Both the position numbers and the translations under genes were made by a program. A stretch of 64,000 bases of DNA from JANRLT01 sp041736895 (GTDB lineage Bacteria; Planctomycetota; Planctomycetia; Pirellulales; JALHPA01), in NCBI GenBank assembly GCA_041736895.1, contig JBGSSS010000025.1:26460-90459 (forward strand). Direction: 5' to 3'. Numbering within the stretch: the first letter of the stretch is position 1; every line of letters starts with the position of its first letter. Of the stretch, positions 8,483-18,928 are shown in pieces. The notes below the pieces were generated by a model. It worked only from the letters and a program-made list of their open reading frames with translations, searched no databases and was not told where the DNA came from.

Positions 8483-8520
8483 AAAGCTCTAAATGGAAAG
8501 GACTACTGCGGTGTGACTTT

Positions 8521-8551
8521 GTCGCCCTCGTTAACGCTACAGGCTACAAAA
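8521..8551. repeat. Dispersed CCTCGCTAACGC repeat, single arm
   Basis: GTCGCCCTCGTTAACGCTAC followed by AGGCTACAAAA, a variant copy of the family described at 53529-53592, between the DUF1559 gene and its lipoprotein partner. Confidence 0.6.
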
Positions 8552-8590
8552 GATGGGAAATAAAATGCTGAGCGCAGACACTGAACCGCG

Positions 8591-9631
8591 TTATTGGATC
8601 GCTGCTTCGGAAACGAGTTCCCCGCCGGCGCGTGTGGAAAGCGCTTGACGCGTTTTGGCATCGACCGTTTCGTTGATGAAGCGTGCCGAGCCGTCGCACA
8701 TCGCAAAGACGACCGACCCGCCCAGATGGCTGCTGCCCCAAGCGTTGTAGCGTAGATCTTGTTGGTTGACGTCGTTCACTGTCGTCACGACATAATTCAA
8801 ATCGACGTAGCCGGAGCCGAACAGGCACGCGATCCCCTTGGTTCCGCCGGCCCAAGCCCAGGTCGAGACCTGATGCATCTTCCAACCGCTGTTGGCCGAA
8901 GTGAAAGTGTCGAAGATTCGATCGCTGTGGTTTTTCTCGCCAAACATGATCGTCTTCGAGGTGCCATCGACGATGTTTTTGGTGCGGACGGATTTCAAAT
9001 TCGAATGTTTCGCGACCGAAGCCGCGAGGACGCCGCCGCTGGACGAGGGCTTCAGATTCGAGTCCGGCCCCGTGAGAAAATAAACTCCATTCCCCGCCAC
9101 GGGGAGCGACGTGTTTTTCAGATAATACGAAGCGACTCCGTAGTTTCCGGCATAGCTGCTGGGGGAATACATCCCGCCCACGGCGCCGTTTTCCGTCAAG
9201 CCAGGAAACGCTTTGGGGGAACCGCTCACGAGGAAGGGAACCTCTGGGAAAAAATCCGAAGGGCAAAGCAACCCGCCGATTTTGGAGGCGGCCCGCGATG
9301 TATTGGGATCGGCCGTGACATTGCTCAGCGGATTTTTGAAGTTCCAACTTTTGAACAACGCGCTTTCTTCCAGGTATGGCAGCAGTTGGATAAAGACGGT
9401 CGTTTTTGTCACAGCGGAACCGGCGGCCATCTCTTGGCCGACGGGAAACGTTTTGTTCGCATCGTGATAGTTATGCGCTGAGATGGTGAGCTGCCGGATG
9501 TTGTTCAAACACTGGGCGCGGCGCGCCGCTTCGCGGGCCGCTTGAATCGCCGGCAACAGCAGCGCAATCAAGATGCCGATGATGGCAATCACGACGAGCA
9601 GTTCGACCAGGGTAAACGCAGAGCGCTTCAT
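8591..9631 (-). CDS. DUF1559 prepilin-like protein
   Basis: Type II secretion/pilin-like exported protein of 346 residues. It starts MKRSAFTLVELLVVIAIIGI, a type III (prepilin) signal cleaved before F, followed by the long hydrophobic helix LLPAIQAAREAARRAQCLNN. The DUF1559 body ends with the usual HLGGSVVFAMCDGSARFINE and TRAGGELV. The ATG at 9631 is preferred over a start ten codons upstream because it places the charged residues correctly and has AAGG about ten bases upstream. DUF1559 proteins are a planctomycete-specific expansion of unknown role. The small lipoprotein gene downstream probably shares the transcript. Confidence 0.9.
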   Translation of the reverse strand: MKRSAFTLVELLVVIAIIGILIALLLPAIQAAREAARRAQCLNNIRQLTISAHNYHDANKTFPVGQEMAAGSAVTKTTVFIQLLPYLEESALFKSWNFKNPLSNVTADPNTSRAASKIGGLLCPSDFFPEVPFLVSGSPKAFPGLTENGAVGGMYSPSSYAGNYGVASYYLKNTSLPVAGNGVYFLTGPDSNLKPSSSGGVLAASVAKHSNLKSVRTKNIVDGTSKTIMFGEKNHSDRIFDTFTSANSGWKMHQVSTWAWAGGTKGIACLFGSGYVDLNYVVTTVNDVNQQDLRYNAWGSSHLGGSVVFAMCDGSARFINETVDAKTRQALSTRAGGELVSEAAIQ

Positions 9632-10151
9632 CACAAAAAACCTTGCTGTGGCATGGGACAAAAAGAGATGCGATTAGCGTCAAACTCGTTTCGCGCGAGG
9701 CGAAGCAAAATTCAGCCGGCTCTCGATTCACGTCATTGGTGAAGGAAAGCCATCGCAGCGACTGCTCGACAGCCACGAGGTTAGAGAAACCTCATAGGTG
9801 ATCCCGTGGCGGAAACCCGGCGGCTTGGCACATGTGAAGAAGATGTGCTTCCGACGGCGCTTCCTGAGTCAGTCGCGGAAAGGTTGTCGACTGAACTTGA
9901 GGGGCTAGCCAAGATCCTTGACCCACGGCTCTCGTGTTCATATCGACAAAAGGATTATACAGGCGCAAAGGTTATGCCCGAAGCGATTTCCAGCACTTTT
10001 ATCGAATCCTAACAAGACTTTTTATTTGCAAATCACCGGCCAAAATGTCACATTTATTGCACCGCGAAAAAAATCTCGTGTCGCGGCATTTGCTTAAAAC
10101 CAAGGCCACGGCTGTCGATGGTTTCAGCAGCAATTCCGGTTTTCTCGAACG
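9632..10151. other. Intergenic region without a supported gene
   Basis: About 520 bases between the DUF1559 start and a hypothetical gene stop. Reading frames here are short, lack Shine-Dalgarno motifs and have unconvincing composition. Presumably holds the DUF1559 promoter; I see no clear repeat. Confidence 0.5.
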
Positions 10152-10646
10152 TTACGAACTGGCTGACGCGAGATCGTTGACCAGCCGCGAGAATACTTCG
10201 CGTGTGAAATTCGCCGCGATCGTTTCGCGAGCCTGGCCCGGGATTTTGCGGAAGCGAACCAGTTCCAACTCGCCGCCGCGGCGGACGAGCAGCTCGTAGT
10301 AGGTCGTCTCATCGTCGCCGCGGCTCGGGGGATTCGAGCGCATCTGGACGATGCACTGTTCCTGGTCGGTTTCGATGGGGCTGATCGGTTCGAGGAGATA
10401 CGTCAGCCGTTTCGCGAGCCCCGCAGCGATCGTTTCGAGCTTGCTGAGCGGCGCGGTCAGAAGTTTGTCCACGGTGACGACCGTTCGATTGACGGCCAAG
10501 GCCAATTGATCAGCGCTTTGGACATCGCACAACAGCCGAACTCCGTCGGTCGACAGCGTCAACTCGCGCGGCCCGGCAGAAAAGCTGCCAAGCTGATCGA
10601 GGGCCGTGATTAATTCTGTGCACAGCGTTTTTTTAACCTGCGACAT
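10152..10646 (-). CDS. Conserved-looking hypothetical protein
   Basis: A 164-residue cytosolic protein with no signal peptide or membrane segment and no family I recognise. Composition is normal for a folded alpha/beta protein: an N-terminal helix (KTLCTELITALDQLG), beta segments (RELTLSTDGVRLLCDVQ), then a long helix and a C-terminal segment ELVRFRKIPGQARETIAANF. The ATG at 10646 is chosen over one ten codons upstream because a strong AGGAAGG motif sits just before it. It stands alone between repeat-bearing gaps. Confidence 0.62.
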   Translation of the reverse strand: MSQVKKTLCTELITALDQLGSFSAGPRELTLSTDGVRLLCDVQSADQLALAVNRTVVTVDKLLTAPLSKLETIAAGLAKRLTYLLEPISPIETDQEQCIVQMRSNPPSRGDDETTYYELLVRRGGELELVRFRKIPGQARETIAANFTREVFSRLVNDLASASS

Positions 10647-10816
10647 GACAATACCTTCCTGGGGTTCCCTCATCAATTGAGTATCGAACCGTGGGTGAAA
10701 AAACTGGAAGCCGACATCTCTCTATTCGCATTTTACTTCTGAATGTTTCCGGAACAGCGGAACGGCTAACCGCAAAATGCTGGCATGGCTCTGTGCGAAA
10801 TTTCACGATGTCCATT

Positions 10817-10842
10817 TAGCCCCCGGTCAATGACCGGGGGAG
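10817..10842. repeat. Palindrome CCCCCGGTCA/TGACCGGGGG
   Basis: Ten-base perfect arms around a single A, in the frame TAG...GAG. An inverted relative lies at 10924-10950. Confidence 0.7.
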
Positions 10843-10923
10843 TTTGATGCCGCGACACAACAAACTTTGAGTATCATGCGACGATCCTTTGGAATAGTAC
10901 GTCGAACATCGTGCAACGTTCTG

Positions 10924-10950
10924 CTCCCCCCGTCATTGACGGGGGGGCTA
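10924..10950. repeat. Palindrome CCCCCCGTCA/TGACGGGGGG, inverted copy
   Basis: Read on the opposite strand this begins TAGCCCCCC and ends GGGGAG, matching the element at 10817-10842 with small changes. The two face each other across about 80 bases in the gap between the 10152-10646 gene and spoVR. Confidence 0.7.
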
Positions 10951-11058
10951 ATGGTTTGTTGTTGCCGAGTGGCCAACTCGGAGGAGACGAGCCGCGCATC
11001 CTTCTCGATTCGTCACAAACGCAGTCCATGCGTTCAGCCGTTGTGTGTGTTCTGTCTT

Positions 11059-11125
11059 TAGCAGCTCGACGCGTAAGCGAGGGGGAATGGCAGCTTAACT
11101 CTCTTGCTTACGCTGCGGGCTGCTA
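11059..11125. repeat. Hairpin of the TAGC..ACGCGTAAGCGAGG family
   Basis: Arm TAGCAGCTCGACGCGTAAGC and its complement-like arm GCTTACGCTGCGGGCTGCTA face each other, just downstream of the spoVR stop. Full hairpins of the same family lie at 51879-51950, 53529-53592 and 54431-54499. Confidence 0.7.
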
Positions 11126-11157
11126 AATACATACGAGCATCTTTGATGCCGTAAGGT

Positions 11158-12675
11158 TCAATCTCCTCCTTCTTCCATCGAGTGTTCCGAGCCGTCAAAG
11201 CTAAGGATCTGCTTCTGCTCTTCGACCAACGTTTCCAGGTGCACCGGCCGCCGCCACAAGCGCTGGACATTGGCCAGCGTGTCTTGCGCGTAGCTCAATT
11301 TCAGATCGACGCCCGAGTGGAGGTGTTCCAGGTACAGTTCGCCGCGGTTTTTGTAGTTGCCGTCGCGGACTTGAATCCGCGGGCGGCCGAGGTTGGTTAG
11401 TTGAAACAGCAGTCGCTGCTTGATCTTGGGGAACTCGCGGCTTTCGATTTCGTAGCTTTCGCTGTCGTTGTTGTAGCCGAACGAAAAAAGCTTGTGATCG
11501 CGGCAAAATTCGAGCGTCAGGTACTCGTCAATGAACGTCAGATCGTTGTGGACGCGGCGGACTTCGAAGATCTTTTTGCGGCCCTCGTTCATTTCGACGT
11601 TCCAGCGGCGGCGGCGTTCGAAGTCGTCGCACTCGTCGTACTCCTTGCCAAAGCGGCCGCGATTCCAGCGGTCTTCGATGTCGCGGAACAACTCGATCCC
11701 GATCTTGTACGGATTCAACTGCCCTTGCGAACTGGCCATCGTGCCGGAATGGTGATCGGCGTACGTCACGATGTCGCCGGCGGTGAGTCCTTGCTGCGTC
11801 ATGATCGTGCTGTGCCAGTAGCTGGCCCAACCTTCGTTCATGATCTTGGTCTGCGCCTGCGGCGAGAAGTAGTACGCTTCGTCGCGGATGATCGATAGCA
11901 CATCGGCCTGCCACGGCTTCAACGGCGCGTGATCGAGGATGAAACCCATCACGTCGCGGACCGGCTGCGAGGGGAAATTCTGCGCGCGTTCGGCTTCGGT
12001 TTTCTTGCGATCGTGCTCTGCTTTGATGGCCTCGGGCGGGTTGATGTATTGGTCCATGTAGCCCTTGCTGACGAACTTGCCGTCGGCGTCTTCGTGTTCC
12101 TCTTCCTTGTCGGTCGATTTTGGAGCGGGGCGTTTTTCTTCCTTGCGCTTGATGAACGGCGCGTGGATGTCGATCAGGTCCTCGATGCTCAGGCACGCGT
12201 CGATGAATTCCTCGACCTCGGTCACGCCTTGGCGATCTTGATGGCGGCGGACGCGCGCGGCGTGGTTCGCCATCTCGTCCATCATCTTGCGGCTGGTTTG
12301 ACTGAACCAATAGTTGTTCTTGAAGAAGTCGCAATGCCCATAAACATGCGCCATGACCATCTTCTGGTCCGTGAGCGCGTTGGCCTTCAGCAAGTACGCG
12401 TAGCACGGATTATTGTTGATCACCAGCTCGTAAATCTTTTGCAGTCCGTAGGTGTAACCCTTGCAGAGCTGCTCGTACTCCATCCCGAAGCGCCAGTGGG
12501 GATAGCGATTCGGAAACCCGCCGTAGGCGGCGACTTCGTGGAGTTGGTCGGCATCGACTTGCTCGAAGATCGTGGGGAAGTAGTCGAGCCCATGCCCGCG
12601 CGCGTACCCCTCGATCTGGGTCTGCACTTCAGCCAGATAGGTCGGCAGCGGATTGAAGGAGGTTGCGGTGGACAT
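11158..12675 (-). CDS. spoVR: SpoVR family protein
   Basis: A 505-residue cytosolic protein of the SpoVR/YcgB family. Family hallmarks include FPNRYPHWRFGMEYEQLCKG, VMAHVYGHCDFFKNNYWF, QTKIMNEGWASYWHSTIMTQ and YADHHSGTM. It is the third gene of the prkA - DUF444 - spoVR operon, which in enterobacteria (yeaG-yeaH, ycgB) belongs to the starvation and stationary-phase response; the molecular role is unresolved. A charged low-complexity stretch (KEEKRPAPKSTDKEEEHEDA) near residue 180 is an insertion relative to the compact family core. The start ATG at 12675 lies directly next to a G-run repeat that fills the gap to the upstream gene. Confidence 0.95.
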   Translation of the reverse strand: MSTATSFNPLPTYLAEVQTQIEGYARGHGLDYFPTIFEQVDADQLHEVAAYGGFPNRYPHWRFGMEYEQLCKGYTYGLQKIYELVINNNPCYAYLLKANALTDQKMVMAHVYGHCDFFKNNYWFSQTSRKMMDEMANHAARVRRHQDRQGVTEVEEFIDACLSIEDLIDIHAPFIKRKEEKRPAPKSTDKEEEHEDADGKFVSKGYMDQYINPPEAIKAEHDRKKTEAERAQNFPSQPVRDVMGFILDHAPLKPWQADVLSIIRDEAYYFSPQAQTKIMNEGWASYWHSTIMTQQGLTAGDIVTYADHHSGTMASSQGQLNPYKIGIELFRDIEDRWNRGRFGKEYDECDDFERRRRWNVEMNEGRKKIFEVRRVHNDLTFIDEYLTLEFCRDHKLFSFGYNNDSESYEIESREFPKIKQRLLFQLTNLGRPRIQVRDGNYKNRGELYLEHLHSGVDLKLSYAQDTLANVQRLWRRPVHLETLVEEQKQILSFDGSEHSMEEGGD

Positions 12676-12680
12676 TGAAA

Positions 12681-12792
12681 TTCAGGGATTGGGGATTGGG
12701 GGTTTGGGATTGGGGAAATGCGAATCAGGGAGTTGAGAAACTTGCATTTTCCCTAATCCCGAATCCCGCGGCTACGCCGCCCCCCAATCCCA
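12681..12792. repeat. G-run / C-run inverted repeat between DUF444 and spoVR
   Basis: On the + strand five G-runs with three-base spacers (12685-12715) are followed by a series of C-runs (12751-12791), so either strand can form a G-quadruplex and the whole can fold as an imperfect hairpin. The same element occupies 13917-13991. Confidence 0.72.
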
Positions 12793-12803
12793 CAGCGAAG
12801 TTG

Positions 12804-13907
12804 CTATTTTCCCTTTCCTAAAAAAGTCTTGATCGAGTCATAAATCCCTTCGCGGTTTTCGATTTCGCTGAGGATCAGTTTTTCGTGGTTGTCGCCAAAG
12901 GTTTTCTTGAGCGCTTTGATGTACTCGCCGCTGCCGTAAGGGCTTTCGACTTGGCCGTAGCAGAACAGGTTCACCGCCGGCAGCAAATGCTCGCCGAGCA
13001 TGCGCAGACTCAGTTCGTTGTCCTCGCCCCAGTTATCGCCGTCGGAAAATTGGAAGACGTAGGTATTCCATTCGCTCGGCGAGTAACTTTTGTTGATGAT
13101 TTCTTGGCAAACTTTGTACGCCGAGCTGATCCGCGTTCCGCCGCTTTCGCGGGTGCGATAGAACGTATGCTCGTCGACTTCTTTCGCGGCCGCGTCGTGG
13201 ATCACATAGCGCTTCTCGACGCCGTCGTACTGGCTGCCGAGCCAGGTGTCGATCCAAAACGCCTCGGTGCGCACGATTTCCTTTTGCTCGTCGGTCATCG
13301 AGCCGCTGACATCCATCAGGTAAATCACCGCCGCATTCGCCTCGGGCAAGTCGATCGTCTCCCACGCGCGATAGCGTTTGTCGTCCTTGATCGGGACGAC
13401 CTTGGGATCGCTGGGGTTGTAGGTGTTGGTCGAAATCTGGCGGCGCATCGCTTGGACATAAGTCCGTTTGAAGTGCCGCAGCGATTCCGGGCCAGTCCGG
13501 CGCACGCTGTTGTATTTGGTTTTTTCTTGCTCGAGACTCGCCTTGCCCTTCGGTTCGATGCGCGGCAGTTCGAGTTCATCGGCCAGGATTTTCGCCAACT
13601 CGGTGAGCGAGATTTCGACTTCGAGGACGTGCTGCCCTGGGTCGCTGCCGGCCTTGCCGGTGCCTTCTTCCTCGCCCGGCCCAAGCGGTTGTCCAACTTC
13701 GCCGTTGCCTTGGCCGACGCCGCCGGAGTTGTTTTTGCCGTAGCGAAAGTGCGGGATGTCGAGTTGGGGCAGGGGGATGCTGACGAGGTCCTTCCCCTGC
13801 CGCCCCAGCATTTCGCCGTGCGTAATGTATTTGCGCAGATTCTCGCGAATCTTGCCATTCACGATGGAACGGAAGCGGCGTTGATCGTGATCAATGTTCA
13901 AAACCAT
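12804..13907 (-). CDS. yhbH: DUF444 (YeaH/YhbH) von Willebrand A-like protein
   Basis: A 367-residue UPF0229 protein. Near residue 195 lies a MIDAS-type metal site DxSxS (VIYLMDVSGSMTDEQKE, D199/S201/S203), and further on FRTxESGGTRISSAYKVC and FQFSDGDNWGEDN. In other bacteria the gene is invariably linked to prkA, and YeaH acts with the YeaG kinase in nitrogen-starvation and stress survival. It sits between prkA and spoVR on the same strand, confirming the operon. The N-terminal FRSIVNGKIRENLRKYIT and the Gly/Glu-rich linker (residues 60-95) are as in the family. Confidence 0.95.
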   Translation of the reverse strand: MVLNIDHDQRRFRSIVNGKIRENLRKYITHGEMLGRQGKDLVSIPLPQLDIPHFRYGKNNSGGVGQGNGEVGQPLGPGEEEGTGKAGSDPGQHVLEVEISLTELAKILADELELPRIEPKGKASLEQEKTKYNSVRRTGPESLRHFKRTYVQAMRRQISTNTYNPSDPKVVPIKDDKRYRAWETIDLPEANAAVIYLMDVSGSMTDEQKEIVRTEAFWIDTWLGSQYDGVEKRYVIHDAAAKEVDEHTFYRTRESGGTRISSAYKVCQEIINKSYSPSEWNTYVFQFSDGDNWGEDNELSLRMLGEHLLPAVNLFCYGQVESPYGSGEYIKALKKTFGDNHEKLILSEIENREGIYDSIKTFLGKGK

Positions 13908-13916
13908 GGCAGTTCA

Positions 13917-13991
13917 GGGGGTTGGGGATTGGGGGTTCGGGATTGGGGGGGAATGCATTTCCCGAATCCCCAATCCCTAATCCCGAATCCC
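13917..13991. repeat. G-run / C-run inverted repeat between prkA and DUF444
   Basis: G-runs at 13917-13951 and five C-runs at 13961-13991. The C-run arm gives G-runs in the transcript of this minus-strand operon (GGG spaced by ATTC, ATTA, ATT, ATTC), a good RNA G-quadruplex pattern just before the DUF444 start. It fills the intercistronic gap almost completely. Confidence 0.72.
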
Positions 13992-13996
13992 AAGAC

Positions 13997-16039
<2,043 letters not shown>

Positions 16040-16943
16040 GGCTCAACCTTCCTTTTACAGGGCAAGGCCGGCATACAGTCGTCATCAGTGGTGCGGCGGC
16101 TGAACTGTCGGCAAACGATCGTTGTTGTCCTTCACAACACCTCTTGTTCCGACTCCTCGCTGCCTTGCGGCAACGGCGAGTCCCAACTATTCAAGTCCAT
16201 CATCCGCGTCGAGAGGTTCACCGAGCTTGCGTCATTTGACGACAAGGGGGTGGACACAGGCAGCCAGCGTACAGTCGCAGAACGCCTCTTCGAGCGATCA
16301 ATAGAGCAACGCGGGCAGCGGATTCCAGCGCCCGGTTGTGCGGACACTCCCTCCAAAGTTGTTCCACTGCAAACAGAGAACCACTTGGAAGAAAACCAAG
16401 GGAACTAAAGCAGGGTCAGCAGAGAAATCGCCGCAAACCGGGCAAAGATTGCCAAAGAGCTTCCTACTATGTCGAGGCACACTCGACGGGCGGGCAGGTG
16501 CTGACTCGAATCAGCCCCTCGAATCCAAGAGCTCGCGTGAAGGGCCAGCAAGCTCGTTCGCGTTTATGGGTTTGACAGTTTTATTGCAGGTCTGCAATCG
16601 GCTGTACACTGAAAGTATTCTTCTAAATTCCGTTTCTGGCAAGAGCGATTGGCAAGATTTTTGCCAGCGACGAACTGGCATTCCGAAAACCGCACTTTTC
16701 TCGGCAAGAAAACCATATTTTATCCCCTGCCTCTGGATACGACAATTGAATTCGGCAATTAGACATTTTGATAACACTGCTAGCGAATATTCGAAAAGCT
16801 GGGAGTCGAGATCATTGACAAAAGCAATATTCTTGCCAATCCTGAAGAATTGCTAGGAACAACGTGCATTTATTCTCCGATAGAGTAATAATCAACGCTG
16901 GCATAGGGCTTCCAAAGCGGGCTAGTAAGTGGGAAATATCGCC
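16040..16943. other. Long intergenic region, no supported gene
   Basis: About 900 bases between the divergent prkA operon and a DUF1559 gene. Frames of 106 and 172 codons exist but have Ser/Arg-rich shadow-like composition, no ribosome sites and no recognisable motif. The region should contain both promoters. Its right half is more AT-rich than flanking genes. Confidence 0.5.
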
Positions 16944-17894
16944 ATGATTCGAATGGATACTCGACGCGGCTTCACGCTCGTCGAATTGCTGGTTGTCATC
17001 GCCATCATCGGCATCTTGATCGCGCTTTTGCTGCCGGCGATTCAAGCCGCGCGCGAAGCCGCGCGGCGCACCCAATGCATTAACAATCTTCGCCAACTCG
17101 GCTTGGCGATTCAAAACTATAACGACAATTATCGAATCCTCCCCGCCGGAGCTTATTGGACCAATGCCGCGGGGATTACCGAAAGCCGCGGGTCGATCAT
17201 GATCCGGCTCTTGCCGTACATCGAAGAGAAGACGCTTTTCGAGGCATTCGAACTCGGCCGGGACAACGTCGCGCTCAGTCCCGCGACCCAGGAACAAGTC
17301 CAGCCCGGGACGACCAAGAAACTGAGCTCGAACGTGATCCCGATGTTTCTTTGCCCCAGCGACACACACGAGCGCGTCAACGCCAACGGCTACGCCCTGC
17401 AAAACTACGCCGCATCGTCCGGCCCAACGGCCGACGTCACCAGCAGCAATTGCTCGTGTTCGCAAAGTTTCAACTCGTTTGCGACGCATCCTTACAGCAA
17501 GGCGAACAACTTCGCCGGACCTTTTCATCGCCGCGCTGATCCGATCAAACTCCGCCGCGTCATCGACGGCTTGGCGAAGACGATCTTCATGGGCGAAGTC
17601 CGCCCCGACTGTTCGACGCACGCTAACGCTGGCTGGGCGGCGAGCAACAACGGCCAGGGGCTGACCGCGACAATCATCCCGATCAACTTCGATAGCTGCG
17701 ACAGCGCGGCGGCGGATGGTTGCAATCGGCCGTGCAATTGGCGAACGGAATTGGGCTTCAAATCGTCCCACACCGGCGGCGCGTTTTTTCTGCTAGGCGA
17801 CGTGAGCGTGCACTTTTTATCCGAAACGATCGACCACCCCACGTATCAATTGCTCGGCGGCCGCGCGGATGGCAAACCGGTGAGTTTGCCGTAA
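16944..17894 (+). CDS. DUF1559 prepilin-like protein
   Basis: A 316-residue prepilin-type exported protein. The N-terminus is MIRMDTRRGFTLVELLVVIA followed by IIGILIALLLPAIQAAREAARRTQCINNLRQLGLAIQNY, the strongly conserved DUF1559 leader. The C-terminus FKSSHTGGAFFLLGDVSVHFL is the standard H-x-GG ... DGSV-like ending. The ATG at 16944 is chosen; an upstream GTG at 16929 and an ATG at 16953 are also possible. A lipoprotein gene follows after a hairpin, repeating the arrangement seen at 8054-9631. Confidence 0.9.
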   Translation: MIRMDTRRGFTLVELLVVIAIIGILIALLLPAIQAAREAARRTQCINNLRQLGLAIQNYNDNYRILPAGAYWTNAAGITESRGSIMIRLLPYIEEKTLFEAFELGRDNVALSPATQEQVQPGTTKKLSSNVIPMFLCPSDTHERVNANGYALQNYAASSGPTADVTSSNCSCSQSFNSFATHPYSKANNFAGPFHRRADPIKLRRVIDGLAKTIFMGEVRPDCSTHANAGWAASNNGQGLTATIIPINFDSCDSAAADGCNRPCNWRTELGFKSSHTGGAFFLLGDVSVHFLSETIDHPTYQLLGGRADGKPVSLP

Positions 17895-17916
17895 GGCAGC
17901 GGCATCTATTAAGGAT

Positions 17917-17981
17917 GAAGGGAAAAGGAAAAAGGTAGTGAAATCCACCTTTTTCCTTTTCCCTTTTTCCTTTTCCTTCTT
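17917..17981. repeat. Purine/pyrimidine inverted repeat, terminator-like
   Basis: GAAGGGAAAAGGAAAAAGGT and then ACCTTTTTCCTTTTCCCTTT form a near-perfect long stem between the DUF1559 gene and its lipoprotein partner. It resembles the element at 2748-2826. It may attenuate transcription between the two genes. Confidence 0.65.
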
Positions 17982-17997
17982 CGACACACGATCCCCG

Positions 17998-18420
17998 ATG
18001 AATCTTCGCACTTGCTTGCTACTCGGCCTGCTCACGCTTACCGGTTGCGGTTCGGATTTTTCGACGGTGCCCGTCTCGGGTGTGGTGACGCTCGATAATC
18101 AACCGGTCGCCGGCGCGGGCGTGGTCTACATTCCAGATCAGCCAGGCCCGACAGCTTCGGCCACAACAGATGCCGAGGGCCGCTACACACTGATGACCGG
18201 CAAGCTCAAAGGTGCGGGCATCGGCAAATACCGAATCACGGTGTTCAAGGAAGAAACCAGCGGGATCAAGGTCGGCGAAGACGGCCTCGAAGCGCCCGGG
18301 GGCAAAGTCGTCGTGAAACGCGGCGTTCCGGCGATCTACTCCGACCCCGCGACGAGCGGCTTGAAAATGACGATCGACGCGGCGCGCAATGATGCGGATT
18401 TGAAGTTGTTGAGTAAGTAA
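17998..18420 (+). CDS. Small exported lipoprotein, carboxypeptidase-regulatory-like fold
   Basis: A 140-residue lipoprotein starting at the ATG at 17998 (MNLRTCLLLGLLTLTGCGSD, lipobox LTGC). The longer frame starting at 17938 would translate the preceding pyrimidine-rich repeat as FFLFPFSFSFF and is rejected. The body is a single beta-sandwich repeat: PVSGVVTLDNQPVAGAGVVY, ATTDAEGRYTL, GKYRITVFKEE. It is the partner of the DUF1559 gene upstream, like the 8054-8482 gene. Confidence 0.78.
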   Translation: MNLRTCLLLGLLTLTGCGSDFSTVPVSGVVTLDNQPVAGAGVVYIPDQPGPTASATTDAEGRYTLMTGKLKGAGIGKYRITVFKEETSGIKVGEDGLEAPGGKVVVKRGVPAIYSDPATSGLKMTIDAARNDADLKLLSK

Positions 18421-18467
18421 CTCTTATACCGCGCGGAAACGCTCCTCTGCGAGTCGCCGCTAAACGG

Positions 18468-18857
18468 TTACTTGCCGATCAAGCGCTCCACCGCCTCAAT
18501 CAGGCGCTCCATCGCGAACGGTTTCCGGATGTAGTCGTCGACGCCGAGTTGCTGGGCGTATTCTTTGTGCCGGTTCCCTTCGTTGCCGGTCACCATGATG
18601 ACCTTCATCACGTTCTTGTTGGTGTCGTCGCTCGTGCGGAGTTTTTCGAGGACGAGAAACCCGCTGCGCTTCGGCATCATCATGTCGGTGATCATGAGAT
18701 CGGGCCGGTCGCGCTCGACGACGGCGAGCCCCGCGTTGCCGTCATTGGCCGTGAGAACTTGATACCCCCGCGATTCGAGGGCGATCTTCATGCTGGAGAT
18801 GATTTCCTCGTCGTCGTCGACGAGGAGGACTTTTTTCTTCGAAGCGGCGGCGGACAT
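18468..18857 (-). CDS. Single-domain response regulator (CheY-like receiver)
   Basis: A 129-residue receiver domain with no output domain. Acidic pocket D14-D15-D16 (LLVDDDEE), phosphorylation site D58 (LMITDMMMPKRSG), T90 (MVTGNEG) and K112 (IRKPFAMERL) are all present, so it should be phosphorylatable. No histidine kinase is adjacent, so its partner is elsewhere. It may act by protein-protein interaction like CheY or Spo0F. A hairpin of the CCCAGGGG family stands just upstream. Confidence 0.9.
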   Translation of the reverse strand: MSAAASKKKVLLVDDDEEIISSMKIALESRGYQVLTANDGNAGLAVVERDRPDLMITDMMMPKRSGFLVLEKLRTSDDTNKNVMKVIMVTGNEGNRHKEYAQQLGVDDYIRKPFAMERLIEAVERLIGK

Positions 18858-18875
18858 GACGACTCAGCTCTTAAA

Positions 18876-18897
18876 GCCAAGGAGTTTACCCCCTTGG
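18876..18897. repeat. Hairpin, CCCAGGGG family variant
   Basis: CCAAGG ... CCCCTTGG around AGTTTAC, upstream of the response regulator start and downstream of the exported protein gene at 18929. Confidence 0.5.
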
Positions 18898-18928
18898 AGC
18901 GTTTGTGGGGACGATCACTTCCCCTAAC

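Noticed and set aside
9806..10012. Short + frame in the gap after the DUF1559 gene
   Set aside because: 68 codons, no ribosome site, no similarity to any family known to me.
16338..16856. 172-codon frame between prkA and DUF1559
   Set aside because: Composition not protein-like, no motif, no ribosome site.
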